A stretch of 33,024 nucleotides of DNA, from IMG/VR virus record IMGVR_UViG_3300038551_000066, positions 1-33,024 of that record; one strand, written 5' to 3'. The notes under the pieces are model-generated. The model searched no databases. It had not been told where the DNA came from and worked only from the letters and a program-made list of their open reading frames with translations. Positions 16,112 through 24,677 of this stretch are shown here, one piece after another (the stretch's first letter is position 1; the number at the start of each line of letters is the position of its first letter). This DNA is from a virus. Made by a program: the position numbers and the translations under genes.

Positions 16112-16141
16112 GGACAGTCCGGGGAGATTCCCGGACTGTCC
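16112..16141 (+). terminator. Perfect 12-bp hairpin after the large fibre gene
   Basis: GGACAGTCCGGG (16112-16123) pairs without mismatch to CCCGGACTGTCC (16130-16141) around a 6-base loop, seven bases after the fibre stop. Only TT follows, so a classical T-run is missing; it may act as a transcript end, an mRNA stabiliser, or a partial terminator. The next ATG is five bases further. Confidence 0.65.
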
Positions 16142-16146
16142 TTGTG

Positions 16147-17277
16147 ATGCGATTTCATTTGCTCGCCTGCCCCAACGCGCAGACAACCGCAGAGTATGAA
16201 CTCTGCGGTTTCAACGCGCTCACCATCCGCTTTGCCCGAATGCTATACAAGCAGGGGCATACGGTTTATCTATACGCCAGCGAGGAGAATGAGGCCCCCT
16301 GCACTGAGCTTGTCCCGGTGCTCAGTAAGGCCGATATTCAGACCTTGCTCAATGGCGTTCCCTATCAAGCGGTCTGGTTTCATCCAACGCCGCTCCTCTG
16401 GGAAACGCAGTGCGGGCGAGCCATTTCCGCAATCGCGCAGCGTAAACAGCGCGGGGACTTCATTCTGTCTATCGGAGGTTCTGCTCACAAGCCGGTTTTC
16501 GACAAATTCGCCGAGGACTGCTTCGGGGTTGAGTATTCCATCGGGTATCAAGGGACCTTCGCAAACTACCGGGTGTTTGAATCCCATGCACACCGCAGCT
16601 TCATTCAAGGGCTCTACAAGAACAACCGGGGCAATTACTTCGACGAAGTCATTCCAGTTCCTTTTGAGGCTGAAACCTTTCCGTATAAACGATACCGCTC
16701 TTCACCGGAATATCTTGCCTACGTTGGGCGTATTACCGAGTCCAAGGGGGTAGCTCTTGCCTGTCAAGTGGCTCAAGCTGCTGGGCTTCCTTTGAAGGTC
16801 GTCGGGCATGGGTCTGAGGATGACATCAAGAAGCTCATCGGACTCGGGGCGGAATACCTCGGAGCCCTCCCGACGAAGGCCCGGAACGAAGTCATGGCCG
16901 GCGCCCGGGCGGTCCTCTGTCCGACTCTCTATATCGAGCCCTTCAATTGCGTGGCGGTCGAGGCCCAGCTTTGCGGAACACCGGTCATCGCGTCGCCATG
17001 GGGCGGCTTCACCGAGACCATCGAACACGGGCATACGGGCTTTCGTTGCTCCATGTTCGCCGAATTCGTGGGCGCATGCAAGGAAGTCAGCGCCCTTGAC
17101 CGGTCCGAAATCCGAGCCCGCGCGGTGTATCGGTATTCGGTCGAAGCCATCTATCCTCAATACCTCCGGTATTTTCGTCGGGTTGCCCAGTTGCATGGAG
17201 ACGGGTTTTATGCCGGCTTCCCGCGCGAGAAACCGAGCCCAACGATACCGCCCCCGGACCTCCCGAAAACGAGTTGA
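16147..17277 (+). CDS. GT4-like (GT-B) glycosyltransferase 5
   Basis: 376 residues. ATG 16147 is taken as start; GTG 16144 is an alternative one codon earlier. No ribosome binding site is visible because the hairpin ends five bases upstream. The first half is an acceptor-side Rossmann-like domain (NALTIRFARMLYKQGHTVYLYA). The second half carries donor-binding features: AYVGRITESKGVALACQVAQAAGLPLKVVG, a GAEYLGALP strand, and EPFNCVAVEAQLCGTPVIAS with the E-x7-E pair at about 264 and 272, diagnostic of family-4 retaining enzymes. Cytoplasmic sugar transfer from a nucleotide sugar is expected. It lies directly after the large fibre gene, consistent with modification of that fibre. Confidence 0.85.
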   Translation: MRFHLLACPNAQTTAEYELCGFNALTIRFARMLYKQGHTVYLYASEENEAPCTELVPVLSKADIQTLLNGVPYQAVWFHPTPLLWETQCGRAISAIAQRKQRGDFILSIGGSAHKPVFDKFAEDCFGVEYSIGYQGTFANYRVFESHAHRSFIQGLYKNNRGNYFDEVIPVPFEAETFPYKRYRSSPEYLAYVGRITESKGVALACQVAQAAGLPLKVVGHGSEDDIKKLIGLGAEYLGALPTKARNEVMAGARAVLCPTLYIEPFNCVAVEAQLCGTPVIASPWGGFTETIEHGHTGFRCSMFAEFVGACKEVSALDRSEIRARAVYRYSVEAIYPQYLRYFRRVAQLHGDGFYAGFPREKPSPTIPPPDLPKTS

Positions 17278-17298
17278 CACGGCGTCGAAAATGGCAAC
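17274..17298 (+). promoter_or_regulatory. Two-part motif TTGACA-N12-YSGSAAC, copy 3 (109-aa gene)
   Basis: TTGACA at 17274-17279 overlaps the stop of the fifth glycosyltransferase gene; TGGCAAC ends at 17298 and the next ATG (17308) follows after 9 nt, giving the same 34-nt geometry as at the portal. The downstream gene has no Shine-Dalgarno sequence. It would start a transcription unit covering the tail genes from 17308 to 23092. Confidence 0.6.
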
Positions 17299-17307
17299 GA
17301 TACTGAG

Positions 17308-17637
17308 ATGAAGAGCATTGACCTTGGCCGAAAAATGGACACCCTCGCGGAGCCCATTTCACCGAAGAAAACTGAGAAGGTTTACCCGACCCTCTGGATT
17401 GACGAAGCCGAGGGCGAGCTTGAACTCCCCGACTCCGGCACCATGACTATTTCTTTCGTGATGAAAGAGAAGACGGAGCGCGAGACTGAGAACGGCAAGA
17501 CGTGTTCCTATCGGCTCGAAGTGCGGTCTATCGACGACCTGAAAGAAGACGAGTCGAGTGAGCCCGAGGAGAACACCGAGCGCAACATGGACAAAGCGGT
17601 TGCTTCCTACAAAAAGACCTACGTTAAGGGGGAATAA
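17308..17637 (+). CDS. Small acidic protein, possible head decoration or neck protein
   Basis: 109 residues. After a basic start there is a beta-rich core: VYPTLWIDEAEGELELPDSGTMTISFVMKEK, then a Cys-containing strand (TCSYRLEVRSID), and an acidic, probably helical tail (DDLKEDESSEPEEN). The short all-beta core with a Y-P-T-L start and G-T/E strand pairs is like small capsid-surface or liner proteins in phages, but no family is certain. It is the first gene after the two-part motif and precedes tail genes, so neck, liner or decoration roles all fit. No signal peptide or membrane segment. Confidence 0.65.
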   Translation: MKSIDLGRKMDTLAEPISPKKTEKVYPTLWIDEAEGELELPDSGTMTISFVMKEKTERETENGKTCSYRLEVRSIDDLKEDESSEPEENTERNMDKAVASYKKTYVKGE

Positions 17638-17639
17638 TC

Positions 17640-18587
17640 GTGTTCCAAGTCGCCGACATTTACGAAGACGCCGAGTCGATTTCCGGCGTCTGCGATCAGT
17701 CCAAAAATTTCAGATGGATTGAGGACGCGCTTCAACTCGTCGCGAACAAGGGGCTCTTTGATCCTTACACCGGGATGGTTGACATTTGCGTTGACGGGCG
17801 CTATGTGACGTTGCCGCGCGAAATCGACACGCCTATTGCGATCAACATTGATGGCAAGCCGGCGCTCGGTCGGGACCAGCTTTTTCAATTTCACTTGAAC
17901 GGCCCGGGAACTTCCGATTGTCCTTGCTCTTGGTCTTGGGACGATCAAGGGCTTGTGTGTCTCTATCAAGAGTTGAATGCGCCGTCTTATTTGTGCGCCC
18001 GGTTGCAGCGCGAGTCTGATTCTGGGACGCTGCTCATTGTTTACGGCTATGATGAGCAGGGGCGTCCGATTCGGCAAGAGCGAGACGGCGCTTGGCAAGA
18101 TGGTTGGCAGATTCCGACGATTTTCGGATATCCTGTCCGTGATGCTGATATGCCGAAATTTGCGCGGGTGACTCGGATTCGTAAGGCCGAGACCGATGGC
18201 ACAATCGACTTGATGACGATTGATTTTTCAGGGCTCACTGGCTCCATCCTCGGCGTGTATGAGCCCGATGAGACGGACCCGAGTTACCGGAGGATCAAGC
18301 TTAACCGGCGGGCGAGTTGGGTCCGCATGACTTACCGAAAGACCGGGCCGAAAATCCGAAGCATGTATGAGCGTATTCCGCTCCGAAGCCGACTCGCTTT
18401 CACGCTTTCGCTTCAGGCCGTGAAGAGTTACAAGGAATTCGACCTCCCGTCCGCAATGCAGCTTGAGGCCAACGCCGCGCGACTCGAAACCGAGGCGCAA
18501 ACCGCGTCGAGCCCGCCGACAATGATGCCTCTGCAAGTTGTCGATGTTGGGAACAACCTCAACGATCAAACGGACTGCGTCGAATAA
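17640..18587 (+). CDS. Neck/tail structural protein (candidate head-tail adaptor)
   Basis: 315 residues starting at GTG 17640, with an AAGGGGGA purine tract about 6 nt upstream. Residues 1-70 form an alpha/beta segment (RWIEDALQLVANKGLFDPYTGMVDICVDGRYVTLP). A Cys-containing middle (SDCPCSWSWDDQGLVCLYQEL) is followed by beta-rich strands with GTLLIVYGYDEQGRPIRQ. EPDETDPSYRRIKLNRRASWVRMTYRK precedes a C-terminal helix of about 50 residues rich in Ala and Glu, probably a coiled coil. The E-P-x-x-T-x-P-S-Y-R-R-I pattern is one I associate with unnamed structural proteins of tailed phages. Its place between a small head-like protein and the tail-hub-like gene suggests an adaptor or tail-tube component. 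Confidence 0.55.
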   Translation: MFQVADIYEDAESISGVCDQSKNFRWIEDALQLVANKGLFDPYTGMVDICVDGRYVTLPREIDTPIAINIDGKPALGRDQLFQFHLNGPGTSDCPCSWSWDDQGLVCLYQELNAPSYLCARLQRESDSGTLLIVYGYDEQGRPIRQERDGAWQDGWQIPTIFGYPVRDADMPKFARVTRIRKAETDGTIDLMTIDFSGLTGSILGVYEPDETDPSYRRIKLNRRASWVRMTYRKTGPKIRSMYERIPLRSRLAFTLSLQAVKSYKEFDLPSAMQLEANAARLETEAQTASSPPTMMPLQVVDVGNNLNDQTDCVE

Positions 18588-20596
18588 TGCCCACGCCGAA
18601 GCTCCAAGATCAAGACGTGACTTTCTTCCGGGGGACGCGGTCGGACGCGGCTCCCGCGCAACTTGCTCCTGGCTACGTGTGGAACATGGTCAACATGGTC
18701 AACCGGGGCGGCGTTTTGAAGACGCGCCCGGGCCATATTTGCCGGACCAGCCTTCCGGACGGCAAGCTCCAAGGTGCCGAGCTTTTTCGCCCGAAGGTCG
18801 GGGCTGAGGTTCTCGTCATAGTCATATCGGGCATCGTTTACGTTGCCCCGCTGCCGTTTACCACGTTCCGAATGCTCGACAACGTGCTTCTGTCCCCGCA
18901 TGTTGAACGCGTGTATTTTTGCCTTGCGGAACAATCCGTCACCCGGGCGGACCACACTCTTGAATCAGCGATTGAATTCATCCTCCCGCGCAATGTGCTT
19001 TTCATTCAGGACGGCGGTTATAGCCCTCCGGCTTGGTTCGACGGGTCTAATTCCGGACACGTGCGAGAAAACCCTTACGAGACCCCGGCTGGCGGTCCGA
19101 TGTGTTGGGTTGGGGATAGGCTTTGGATTGCCACGGGCTCGCGCGTGTGGGCGAGCGACATCGCGAATCCTTTTTCGTTCCGTGAGGCCGAATATCTCGG
19201 CGGCGCGTCGAGCTTGGTATTCCCCGAGCCTGTCAATGCGCTTGCTAAGACGCCGGGGCTTGAGTTCTCCGAGCTTCTTGTGGGCACTGACAACGCCACT
19301 CATCTCGTTTTAGCGCATGTTCGCAATCGCGCAGTGTGGGCGACGACCGACGGCTTCCAGCGAGAGCTATTTCCTATTGGCATCACGTCGCAGCGGTCGG
19401 TTGTATCCCAATTCGGCAAACTCTGGTGGTTTTCGCCGGCTGGGCTCACTAGTTTTGATGCCGCCGCTCTCTCGAAGCAGACGGGCCGAACGCCGATTCG
19501 CGACATTGAGCTTGCCGTGTCCAAGGCCGGACTCGCCGACAATCTCGGTGGGGTATGCGGTGCGACGTTTGGCAATTACCTCTTGATGTCGGTCCCCAGC
19601 GGTGACGTTTACAATTCCCATACCTGGGTCATGGATGGTGCCAGCGTCGAGAGTCTTCAAGACTCTTCTGGCCCGTCATGGGGCGGCTACTGGACGGGCA
19701 CCCGTCCGGTGCAATGGGTCTATGGCACCATCAACGGTAAGGAGCGAATCTTCCACGTCTCGGTTGACGTGGACGGGAAAAATCGTCTCTGGGAATCGTT
19801 CACCGAGTCCCGGACGGATAATGGCTGCCACATTACTTGGAGCGTGGAGACGCGAGGTTATTTCGGCGCGCTGTCGGGAGTGAACTTCCCGCCGGGCCGG
19901 CAGAAGACTCTTTGCTACGCCCAGGCACAGCTTCTTGAAATCCTTGGCCCTCTTGACGTGGCTGTTTTCTGGGCTGGGGCTAATCGCGGTCCGTATAAAC
20001 GTTGTCTCACCAAACGTATTGCCGCCGAAAAAGGTTGCATTCGCTGGGACGTGCCTATTACGGAGAGCACCGTCTTCTTTGGGCTCAAGCCGCAATCGCG
20101 CACCATTACCACCGAGGACGTGCGGAAGAAGAGCCCCGACGCGAATGAATCCTGTCCGGTCGAGGGAGACCGAGAGGAAAACGACACCTCTTTTCAATTC
20201 TGCATCGTCGGCAGCGGTGAGGCGGCAATTGAGTGGATTCGAGTTTTTGCCGAGCCGGCGACGGCGACTGACCTTATGTCTGGCACGTGTGAGAAAGATG
20301 AGACTGACGCCAATTTGGTCCGGTTCGACGGCGCGGCGTCCACGGCGAGCACTTATGTTGAGGCGGTCGAGCCATTGGCAAACGGTTCTCCGTTTTTCGA
20401 GAGCACGCAAACGGTTGTCATCGTCAAGAACGGAATCACCGTGTCTGGCTCCGGCTGGGCTCGGAGTATTATTTCTCAGCAGGATGCCGACAAGATGGCG
20501 GCGCGCATTGCTGAGCGGCAAGCCGAAGTCCAGTATCAACGTGAGGCCCCGACTCAACTAAGCGACGGAGAGTCTTTCAATCCCGATGAACTTTAA
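18587..20596 (+). CDS. Tail nozzle/hub-like structural protein
   Basis: 669 residues, starting in a TAATG overlap. The N-terminus (GTRSDAAPAQLAPGYVWNMVNMVNRGGVLKTRPG) has the N-x-x-x-R-x-G-x-L-x-x-R-P-G signature of T7 gp12 or P22 gp10-like tail tube/nozzle proteins. Repeated four-stranded beta units with W/G turns (DRLWIATGSRVWASD, FGKLWWFSPAGLTSFDA, FGNYLLMSVPSG) suggest a beta-propeller. The C-terminal part becomes more acidic and ends in a helix. Such a protein forms the hollow end of a short tail through which DNA leaves. A propeller-containing tail-side protein of another type is possible. It overlaps the next gene by 11 nt. Confidence 0.65.
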   Translation: MPTPKLQDQDVTFFRGTRSDAAPAQLAPGYVWNMVNMVNRGGVLKTRPGHICRTSLPDGKLQGAELFRPKVGAEVLVIVISGIVYVAPLPFTTFRMLDNVLLSPHVERVYFCLAEQSVTRADHTLESAIEFILPRNVLFIQDGGYSPPAWFDGSNSGHVRENPYETPAGGPMCWVGDRLWIATGSRVWASDIANPFSFREAEYLGGASSLVFPEPVNALAKTPGLEFSELLVGTDNATHLVLAHVRNRAVWATTDGFQRELFPIGITSQRSVVSQFGKLWWFSPAGLTSFDAAALSKQTGRTPIRDIELAVSKAGLADNLGGVCGATFGNYLLMSVPSGDVYNSHTWVMDGASVESLQDSSGPSWGGYWTGTRPVQWVYGTINGKERIFHVSVDVDGKNRLWESFTESRTDNGCHITWSVETRGYFGALSGVNFPPGRQKTLCYAQAQLLEILGPLDVAVFWAGANRGPYKRCLTKRIAAEKGCIRWDVPITESTVFFGLKPQSRTITTEDVRKKSPDANESCPVEGDREENDTSFQFCIVGSGEAAIEWIRVFAEPATATDLMSGTCEKDETDANLVRFDGAASTASTYVEAVEPLANGSPFFESTQTVVIVKNGITVSGSGWARSIISQQDADKMAARIAERQAEVQYQREAPTQLSDGESFNPDEL

Positions 20597-22286
20597 TTAC
20601 CAAAAAGTTATCACGGGGCGCCGATTCCCGATTGACTACATAAGTCCGCCGGTTTGTGAGGGCGAATTCTCGTCCACTAGCACGCCGTTTATTAGTTTGC
20701 TCCCGATTCTCAAGGAATCAATCGAGACTCTTGAAGCCTTCTATCAAGATGGCGTGTTTACGTTTCGATGGGATGCCGTAAGGGGAGCTTTGTGTTACTC
20801 GGTTTGGAAGCTGAAAGAGACCGATGAGTGGGAAATTGTCGCTGAGTGCATCGACGCGACAAGTTGGGAAACCAATGTGGCCGGTTGCTATCGGGTCACG
20901 GTTATTTCGGATGAAGGAGAGTCGGAGCCGAGCGAAACAGTTTGCACCACCGAGGCGACAATTTGTCCGGTCTTTTCCCTTGCTTTGCCGTCTTCAATGT
21001 TGGCGGAAGAGGGGACCTCAGTAATACTTACAGCTACGGCGGAGATGACCCCGGCTCAAAGTCTGAATTACGTTTGGACCAAAGATACGATTGTCATTTT
21101 GTCGGAAATTCTTCCGTCGGGGACTCCTTCGTCTATTGTCAAGAACAACGTAACCCCGGGTGATGACGAAGGCCAGTATTGTGTGACGGTAACTGTGATT
21201 GAGGAAGAAGATTGCGACCCTATAGAAAGCTGCTGTAACTTGACGGTCGAGCCTTTTGTTCCGCCGGGATGTGACGACGTAGGGGACCCGGCTCCAGAAG
21301 GTGCGGAAGCTTTCCGTATTCCGCTTTACCCGGGAGATCATCCGGTTTATCCTGGGTTGCCAATCCCGATTGAATGGGAGAATTTTGACCTTTCCGCCGT
21401 CTCGCTCACGGAAGAGGTTTCCTGTCCGAATCCACCGGACCCGCCTACACTCTACGGGAGGCGCGCTATCGTTAGTGAAGTTGACCATCCGCCGGGGGCT
21501 TACGGAATGGCCTATGTTTCCGGGTGGTTCATTCGCGGGGACCTTGTTATCTGTTCCGGCACTCCGGCCTTTCCAATCAATTGTGAGGTTATCGTCAACA
21601 TCCTCGAAGATGAGGAGTTTGTTTTTGATTGCAACACGGCATATTTGCAAAATTCCGGGCTCGCAGAAAATTGGGGTCCGTCATTCCCTCCCTTCGGGAC
21701 GCTTCCGCCGGTCGGGACTTTGGGGGAAGGATGGAATGTTTGCACCGCCGACGGAGTTACCGGCGTTCAAGCTTATTTTGACAGCATTTTTCTTAATGAC
21801 TTGTCGCTTGGCCCGTGGTATTTCTCGCCGACTAATTGGCACACGAACACGGGGGGACGTTTCACTGCCATAAGTCAGTTCGATCCGTTGAACGACACGA
21901 ATTCGATTACCCTCAAAATCATGCAATTTGACGGGTGCGTTCAGCAACCGAGAGGGCTTCAATTTGCTAACTGGGTGGTTGTGAAGGGTGGATTTCCGGC
22001 GGACGTTCAGACGTGGACCGGAACTTTTCCGACTCGCAGCGTATATGATTACACTACGCTGCAATGGGACGCGCTGTCCGGCGGGCATACAGTAGCTTAC
22101 ACCCAGGCGCACCCGACAGCAACGAATGGTTGCGGGTGGATTCTGGATGTTTACGGGGCGGACAGTTTTCATTGGCGCGGTTTGAAGAAGACAGGGGACA
22201 CGGGCGAGGGAATCTATCTCCGGGATGGAGGTTTCAGCGAAGGCCCGGCTTGTGTGTTGATTGAAGAAATCCCGGTAACGGAGTAA
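20586..22286 (+). CDS. Tail protein with FN3-like and Ig-like domains
   Basis: 566 residues. After about 40 residues, a fibronectin-III-like domain is visible (FTFRWDAVRGALCYSVWKLKETDEWEIVAE ... CYRVTVISDEGESEPSETV, about 55-118). An Ig-like domain follows (SSMLAEEGTSVILTATAEM ... YVWTKD ... DDEGQYCVTVTVIEEEDC, about 130-215) with paired cysteines. The remaining 350 residues are beta-rich, Pro- and Trp-rich, with many more cysteines and no enzyme signature. Such domains on tail proteins typically aid weak binding to host surface sugars. It overlaps the tail-hub-like gene by 11 nt and ends 2 nt before the next. The many Cys suggest disulfides forming after release. Confidence 0.65.
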   Translation: MNFNYQKVITGRRFPIDYISPPVCEGEFSSTSTPFISLLPILKESIETLEAFYQDGVFTFRWDAVRGALCYSVWKLKETDEWEIVAECIDATSWETNVAGCYRVTVISDEGESEPSETVCTTEATICPVFSLALPSSMLAEEGTSVILTATAEMTPAQSLNYVWTKDTIVILSEILPSGTPSSIVKNNVTPGDDEGQYCVTVTVIEEEDCDPIESCCNLTVEPFVPPGCDDVGDPAPEGAEAFRIPLYPGDHPVYPGLPIPIEWENFDLSAVSLTEEVSCPNPPDPPTLYGRRAIVSEVDHPPGAYGMAYVSGWFIRGDLVICSGTPAFPINCEVIVNILEDEEFVFDCNTAYLQNSGLAENWGPSFPPFGTLPPVGTLGEGWNVCTADGVTGVQAYFDSIFLNDLSLGPWYFSPTNWHTNTGGRFTAISQFDPLNDTNSITLKIMQFDGCVQQPRGLQFANWVVVKGGFPADVQTWTGTFPTRSVYDYTTLQWDALSGGHTVAYTQAHPTATNGCGWILDVYGADSFHWRGLKKTGDTGEGIYLRDGGFSEGPACVLIEEIPVTE

Positions 22287-22288
22287 CT

Positions 22289-23092
22289 ATGAGCTTGCAA
22301 GACACAAACTTGGTTCTCGAATCGGCGCCACTGCCGGCGCATTTTCAGGGGGACCCGCAGGAGTTTCAGGCCGCGATTGTTGCGCGTCTGAAAATCAAAT
22401 CGCCGTCTGGACTGGTCTTCGTTGTCTCGGGGGACGCGGAGCCCGTGAGCAATCAAGGCCCCTGGCTGAAGGAAGGGGACAAGTGGTATGTGTGGGACGA
22501 GTCAACGAAGCGATACGTCCCGCAGAATCTTACCGACTCGGAAACACTTTGGTTTCACGTGAGCGAGACGGCCCCGACTTCGACGACCCCCGCCGTCTGG
22601 CTCAAGGTCAAGAACGGGCGTCCGGTGGACTGGTATTTTTGGAATGGCAACGTCTGGGTGCCTTCCATGCAGATCATCCAATCCGGAACGACTGCCAACC
22701 GTCCGACGGACCCGACGCCGCTTCAGCGGTATTATGACACTGATTGCGGATGCGAAATCTGGTGGGAGCGCGCCGCATGGCGGACCGTCAGCGGCTCGCC
22801 GGGCGACATCAAGCATGTGCTCTCCGAGACTGCGACGGAAGCCCTCCGGCTTAGCCCTGGCTGGGAAATCCTTGGGACTGCCGACGCGTTGAAGACGTGG
22901 CGCGGTCGGACAATCAGCATGGCGACGCGGGACCCGGGGGCATCCCCTGAGACGGTCCTCGCGGTTGACGCCGCAATCAGCCAGCGGCAGGCCCATGAAG
23001 TATTCGGGGAGACGCAAGGTATCAAGGCGTTGAGCGGCTCTGCGCTTACGTATCCTCCGACCATCGCCCTTTGGACGTTGGTTAAACTGTAA
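22289..23092 (+). CDS. Putative tail-side/collar-like protein
   Basis: 267 residues starting at ATG 22289 with GGAG 5 nt upstream. Aromatic-rich short repeats in the middle (WYVWDESTKRYVPQ, DWYFWNGNVWVP, CEIWWERAAWRTV) look like the G-x-x-W strand pairs of phage fibre and baseplate-wedge modules. The C-terminal ~90 residues (RLSPGWEILGTADALKTWRGRTISMATRDPG) follow the P-G-W...L-R-G-R-x pattern of tail-collar-like domains, and end in a YPPTIALWTLVKL strand typical of trimeric fibre tips. Probable tail fibre or collar protein. It closes the tail block; the following gap carries the fourth copy of the two-part motif. Confidence 0.55.
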   Translation: MSLQDTNLVLESAPLPAHFQGDPQEFQAAIVARLKIKSPSGLVFVVSGDAEPVSNQGPWLKEGDKWYVWDESTKRYVPQNLTDSETLWFHVSETAPTSTTPAVWLKVKNGRPVDWYFWNGNVWVPSMQIIQSGTTANRPTDPTPLQRYYDTDCGCEIWWERAAWRTVSGSPGDIKHVLSETATEALRLSPGWEILGTADALKTWRGRTISMATRDPGASPETVLAVDAAISQRQAHEVFGETQGIKALSGSALTYPPTIALWTLVKL

Positions 23093-23098
23093 ACCACG

Positions 23099-23123
23099 TT
23101 GACACTGGCACAAAAACCGGAAC
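23099..23123 (+). promoter_or_regulatory. Two-part motif TTGACA-N12-YSGSAAC, copy 4 (internal virion protein)
   Basis: TTGACA at 23099-23104, CCGGAAC ending at 23123, then 12 nt to the ATG at 23136. Here the motif does not overlap a stop codon (the previous TAA ends at 23092), which shows that the TGA within TTGACA is not what conserves it. The start has only a weak AAGAG 3-4 nt upstream. Confidence 0.6.
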
Positions 23124-23135
23124 TTCTCAAGAGAT

Positions 23136-24071
23136 ATGTTTGACTTCGGAGTCGGTAGTTTGATCGGCGGGCTCACGCAACTTGGCGGTGCGGCGATTCA
23201 GTCCAACGCCATGAAGGACGCCATGAAAATGCAGATTGATGCCATCAATCAGCAGCGCGAACTTATTCGCAGCGAACTGGCGCCCGAAAAAGTCGCGCCG
23301 ATGGTGTCCGAGGCGGACCGGCAGCGGGCTATGTCAATGCTCGCCCTTCAAGGCAAGATTGATCCCGCCTTGCTCGCGGCTCGGTATCAAGCAAGCTCCA
23401 ACATCCTTGGGGCCTTGCAGCAGCCGGGCGGGGCAGCCGAGGACCTAGCCTCTCAACTCATCTCGGAGATACAGCAGCCCAGCGCCGGGCTCGAAGCGGT
23501 GAAGACCGCGTTGATTGACCGGGCGCTAGATCAGATGGCAGCCGGTGCCACGCTGCCCCCGGACGTGCAAGCCGAAATCATCAAGGCTGGTCTCGAAAAG
23601 ACGACTGCCTCTGGCGTCGGCGCGTCTCGTTCGGGGCTTGCGGGTGAGACGGCCAAGAAGATTCTCGGGCAGGCTGGCATCGCGCTTCAACAGCAGCGCG
23701 AGAATCAAGCAATGAATCTCACGAAAACCGCCGACGAGCTTGCAACCCGTCGGGCGCAATTGCTTGCCTCGGTGTTTCCGCAGTTGAAGAATCTTCAGAC
23801 GCAGAATTTGCAGAACGCTCTCACGTCATTGACCACGTCCAACGCGCTCGTTCCGGAATCCGGGATGAGCGGCGGCGACCTGCTTAATCTCTTGAAGGCT
23901 CGCGTGGGGGCGGAGCAGTCCCTCACGGCACAGGAAGGAGCCGCAAGGGCGGACCTCGCGAAAGGGCTCGGTTCGGTCTGGTCCGGCGCGCTTGGTGGAA
24001 TCGGGCAAGCCGTCGCTGGGGCGAATTCGGCGGGGATGAATCTGCTCTATAACAACGTTTTCGGAGCGTAA
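23136..24071 (+). CDS. Internal virion (DNA ejection) protein candidate A
   Basis: 311 residues, almost entirely helical. The N-terminus is a Gly-rich amphipathic helix (MFDFGVGSLIGGLTQLGGAAIQSNAMKDAM), followed by coiled coil rich in Gln and Ala, and the C-terminus returns to a Gly/Ala-rich weakly hydrophobic segment (GLGSVWSGALGGIGQAVAGANSAG). This F-G-x-G-x-x-x-G-G layout plus Ala/Gln-rich helix resembles T7 gp14-like ejection proteins, which leave the head first and form a pore in the cell envelope. It precedes two more helical proteins and the giant gene, matching the usual internal-core block of podoviruses. Confidence 0.6.
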   Translation: MFDFGVGSLIGGLTQLGGAAIQSNAMKDAMKMQIDAINQQRELIRSELAPEKVAPMVSEADRQRAMSMLALQGKIDPALLAARYQASSNILGALQQPGGAAEDLASQLISEIQQPSAGLEAVKTALIDRALDQMAAGATLPPDVQAEIIKAGLEKTTASGVGASRSGLAGETAKKILGQAGIALQQQRENQAMNLTKTADELATRRAQLLASVFPQLKNLQTQNLQNALTSLTTSNALVPESGMSGGDLLNLLKARVGAEQSLTAQEGAARADLAKGLGSVWSGALGGIGQAVAGANSAGMNLLYNNVFGA

Positions 24072-24072
24072 C

Positions 24073-24672
24073 ATGGCAACTCCTTCGCGATTTTCTTTGA
24101 CTGGTTGGAACTCGACGTATATTGCGCCGAGGACAATCAAACCGACGGCTCCGGCGGTCCCGGCTGCTGCGACGACCCCGGCGGGCACCTCGGCGGGCTC
24201 AATTGGTTCGATGACCGCCGACATTCCGGCGGCGCTTCAGGGGCTCGTCAGCAACGCCAACCAAAGCGACGCCGTTCGCGCGCTTTCGCAAGCCCTCAAT
24301 CTCGCGATTTCGCAGGGCGGGGCGGCGGGCGGCAATCAGGCGGACCTCATCACGGCGCTTTCCCAGGCTCAGCAACGGAATCAGGTCTGGGATACGATAA
24401 TGAAGGACCGTCAAACGATGGATTGGCAACGCCAAAAGGCGAATCGCGCAGACCTTGCCACGGTGGGCGGACCGCTAGGATGGTCTGACACTTACCTCGG
24501 TCAAATAGCCAACAAGCAAGCTGACTTAGACCGAACTCAGCTTGATTATTTGAGGACCATGTCGGCGAATTGGCTAAATCCGCTGACAGCAAGTTCTATC
24601 GCCCCGCATGCTTCCCTCGGCTCGGCGCCGATGTCAACTAGTGGCTGGGTTAGTCGATCTTTGGTGCGCTAA
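24073..24672 (+). CDS. Internal virion protein candidate B
   Basis: 199 residues, start at ATG 24073 with GGAG 6 nt upstream. A disordered Pro/Ala/Thr-rich N-terminus (about 20-50) leads to Ala/Gln-rich helices (ALQGLVSNANQSDAVRALSQALNLAISQ) and a Gln/Arg-rich helix (RNQVWDTIMKDRQTMDWQRQKANRADL). The C-terminus is Ser/Pro-rich. No cysteine, signal peptide or enzyme motif is seen and the family is not recognised. The gene is squeezed between two candidate internal core genes with gaps of one and five bases, so it is probably a component of the same ejection complex. Confidence 0.6.
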   Translation: MATPSRFSLTGWNSTYIAPRTIKPTAPAVPAAATTPAGTSAGSIGSMTADIPAALQGLVSNANQSDAVRALSQALNLAISQGGAAGGNQADLITALSQAQQRNQVWDTIMKDRQTMDWQRQKANRADLATVGGPLGWSDTYLGQIANKQADLDRTQLDYLRTMSANWLNPLTASSIAPHASLGSAPMSTSGWVSRSLVR

Positions 24673-24677
24673 ACGTT

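Noticed and set aside
16111-16146. Degenerate copy of the two-part motif (TGGACA ... CCGGACT) before the GT4 gene
   Set aside because: One mismatch in the first half, altered second half and a spacer two bases too long; the bases are explained by the perfect hairpin.
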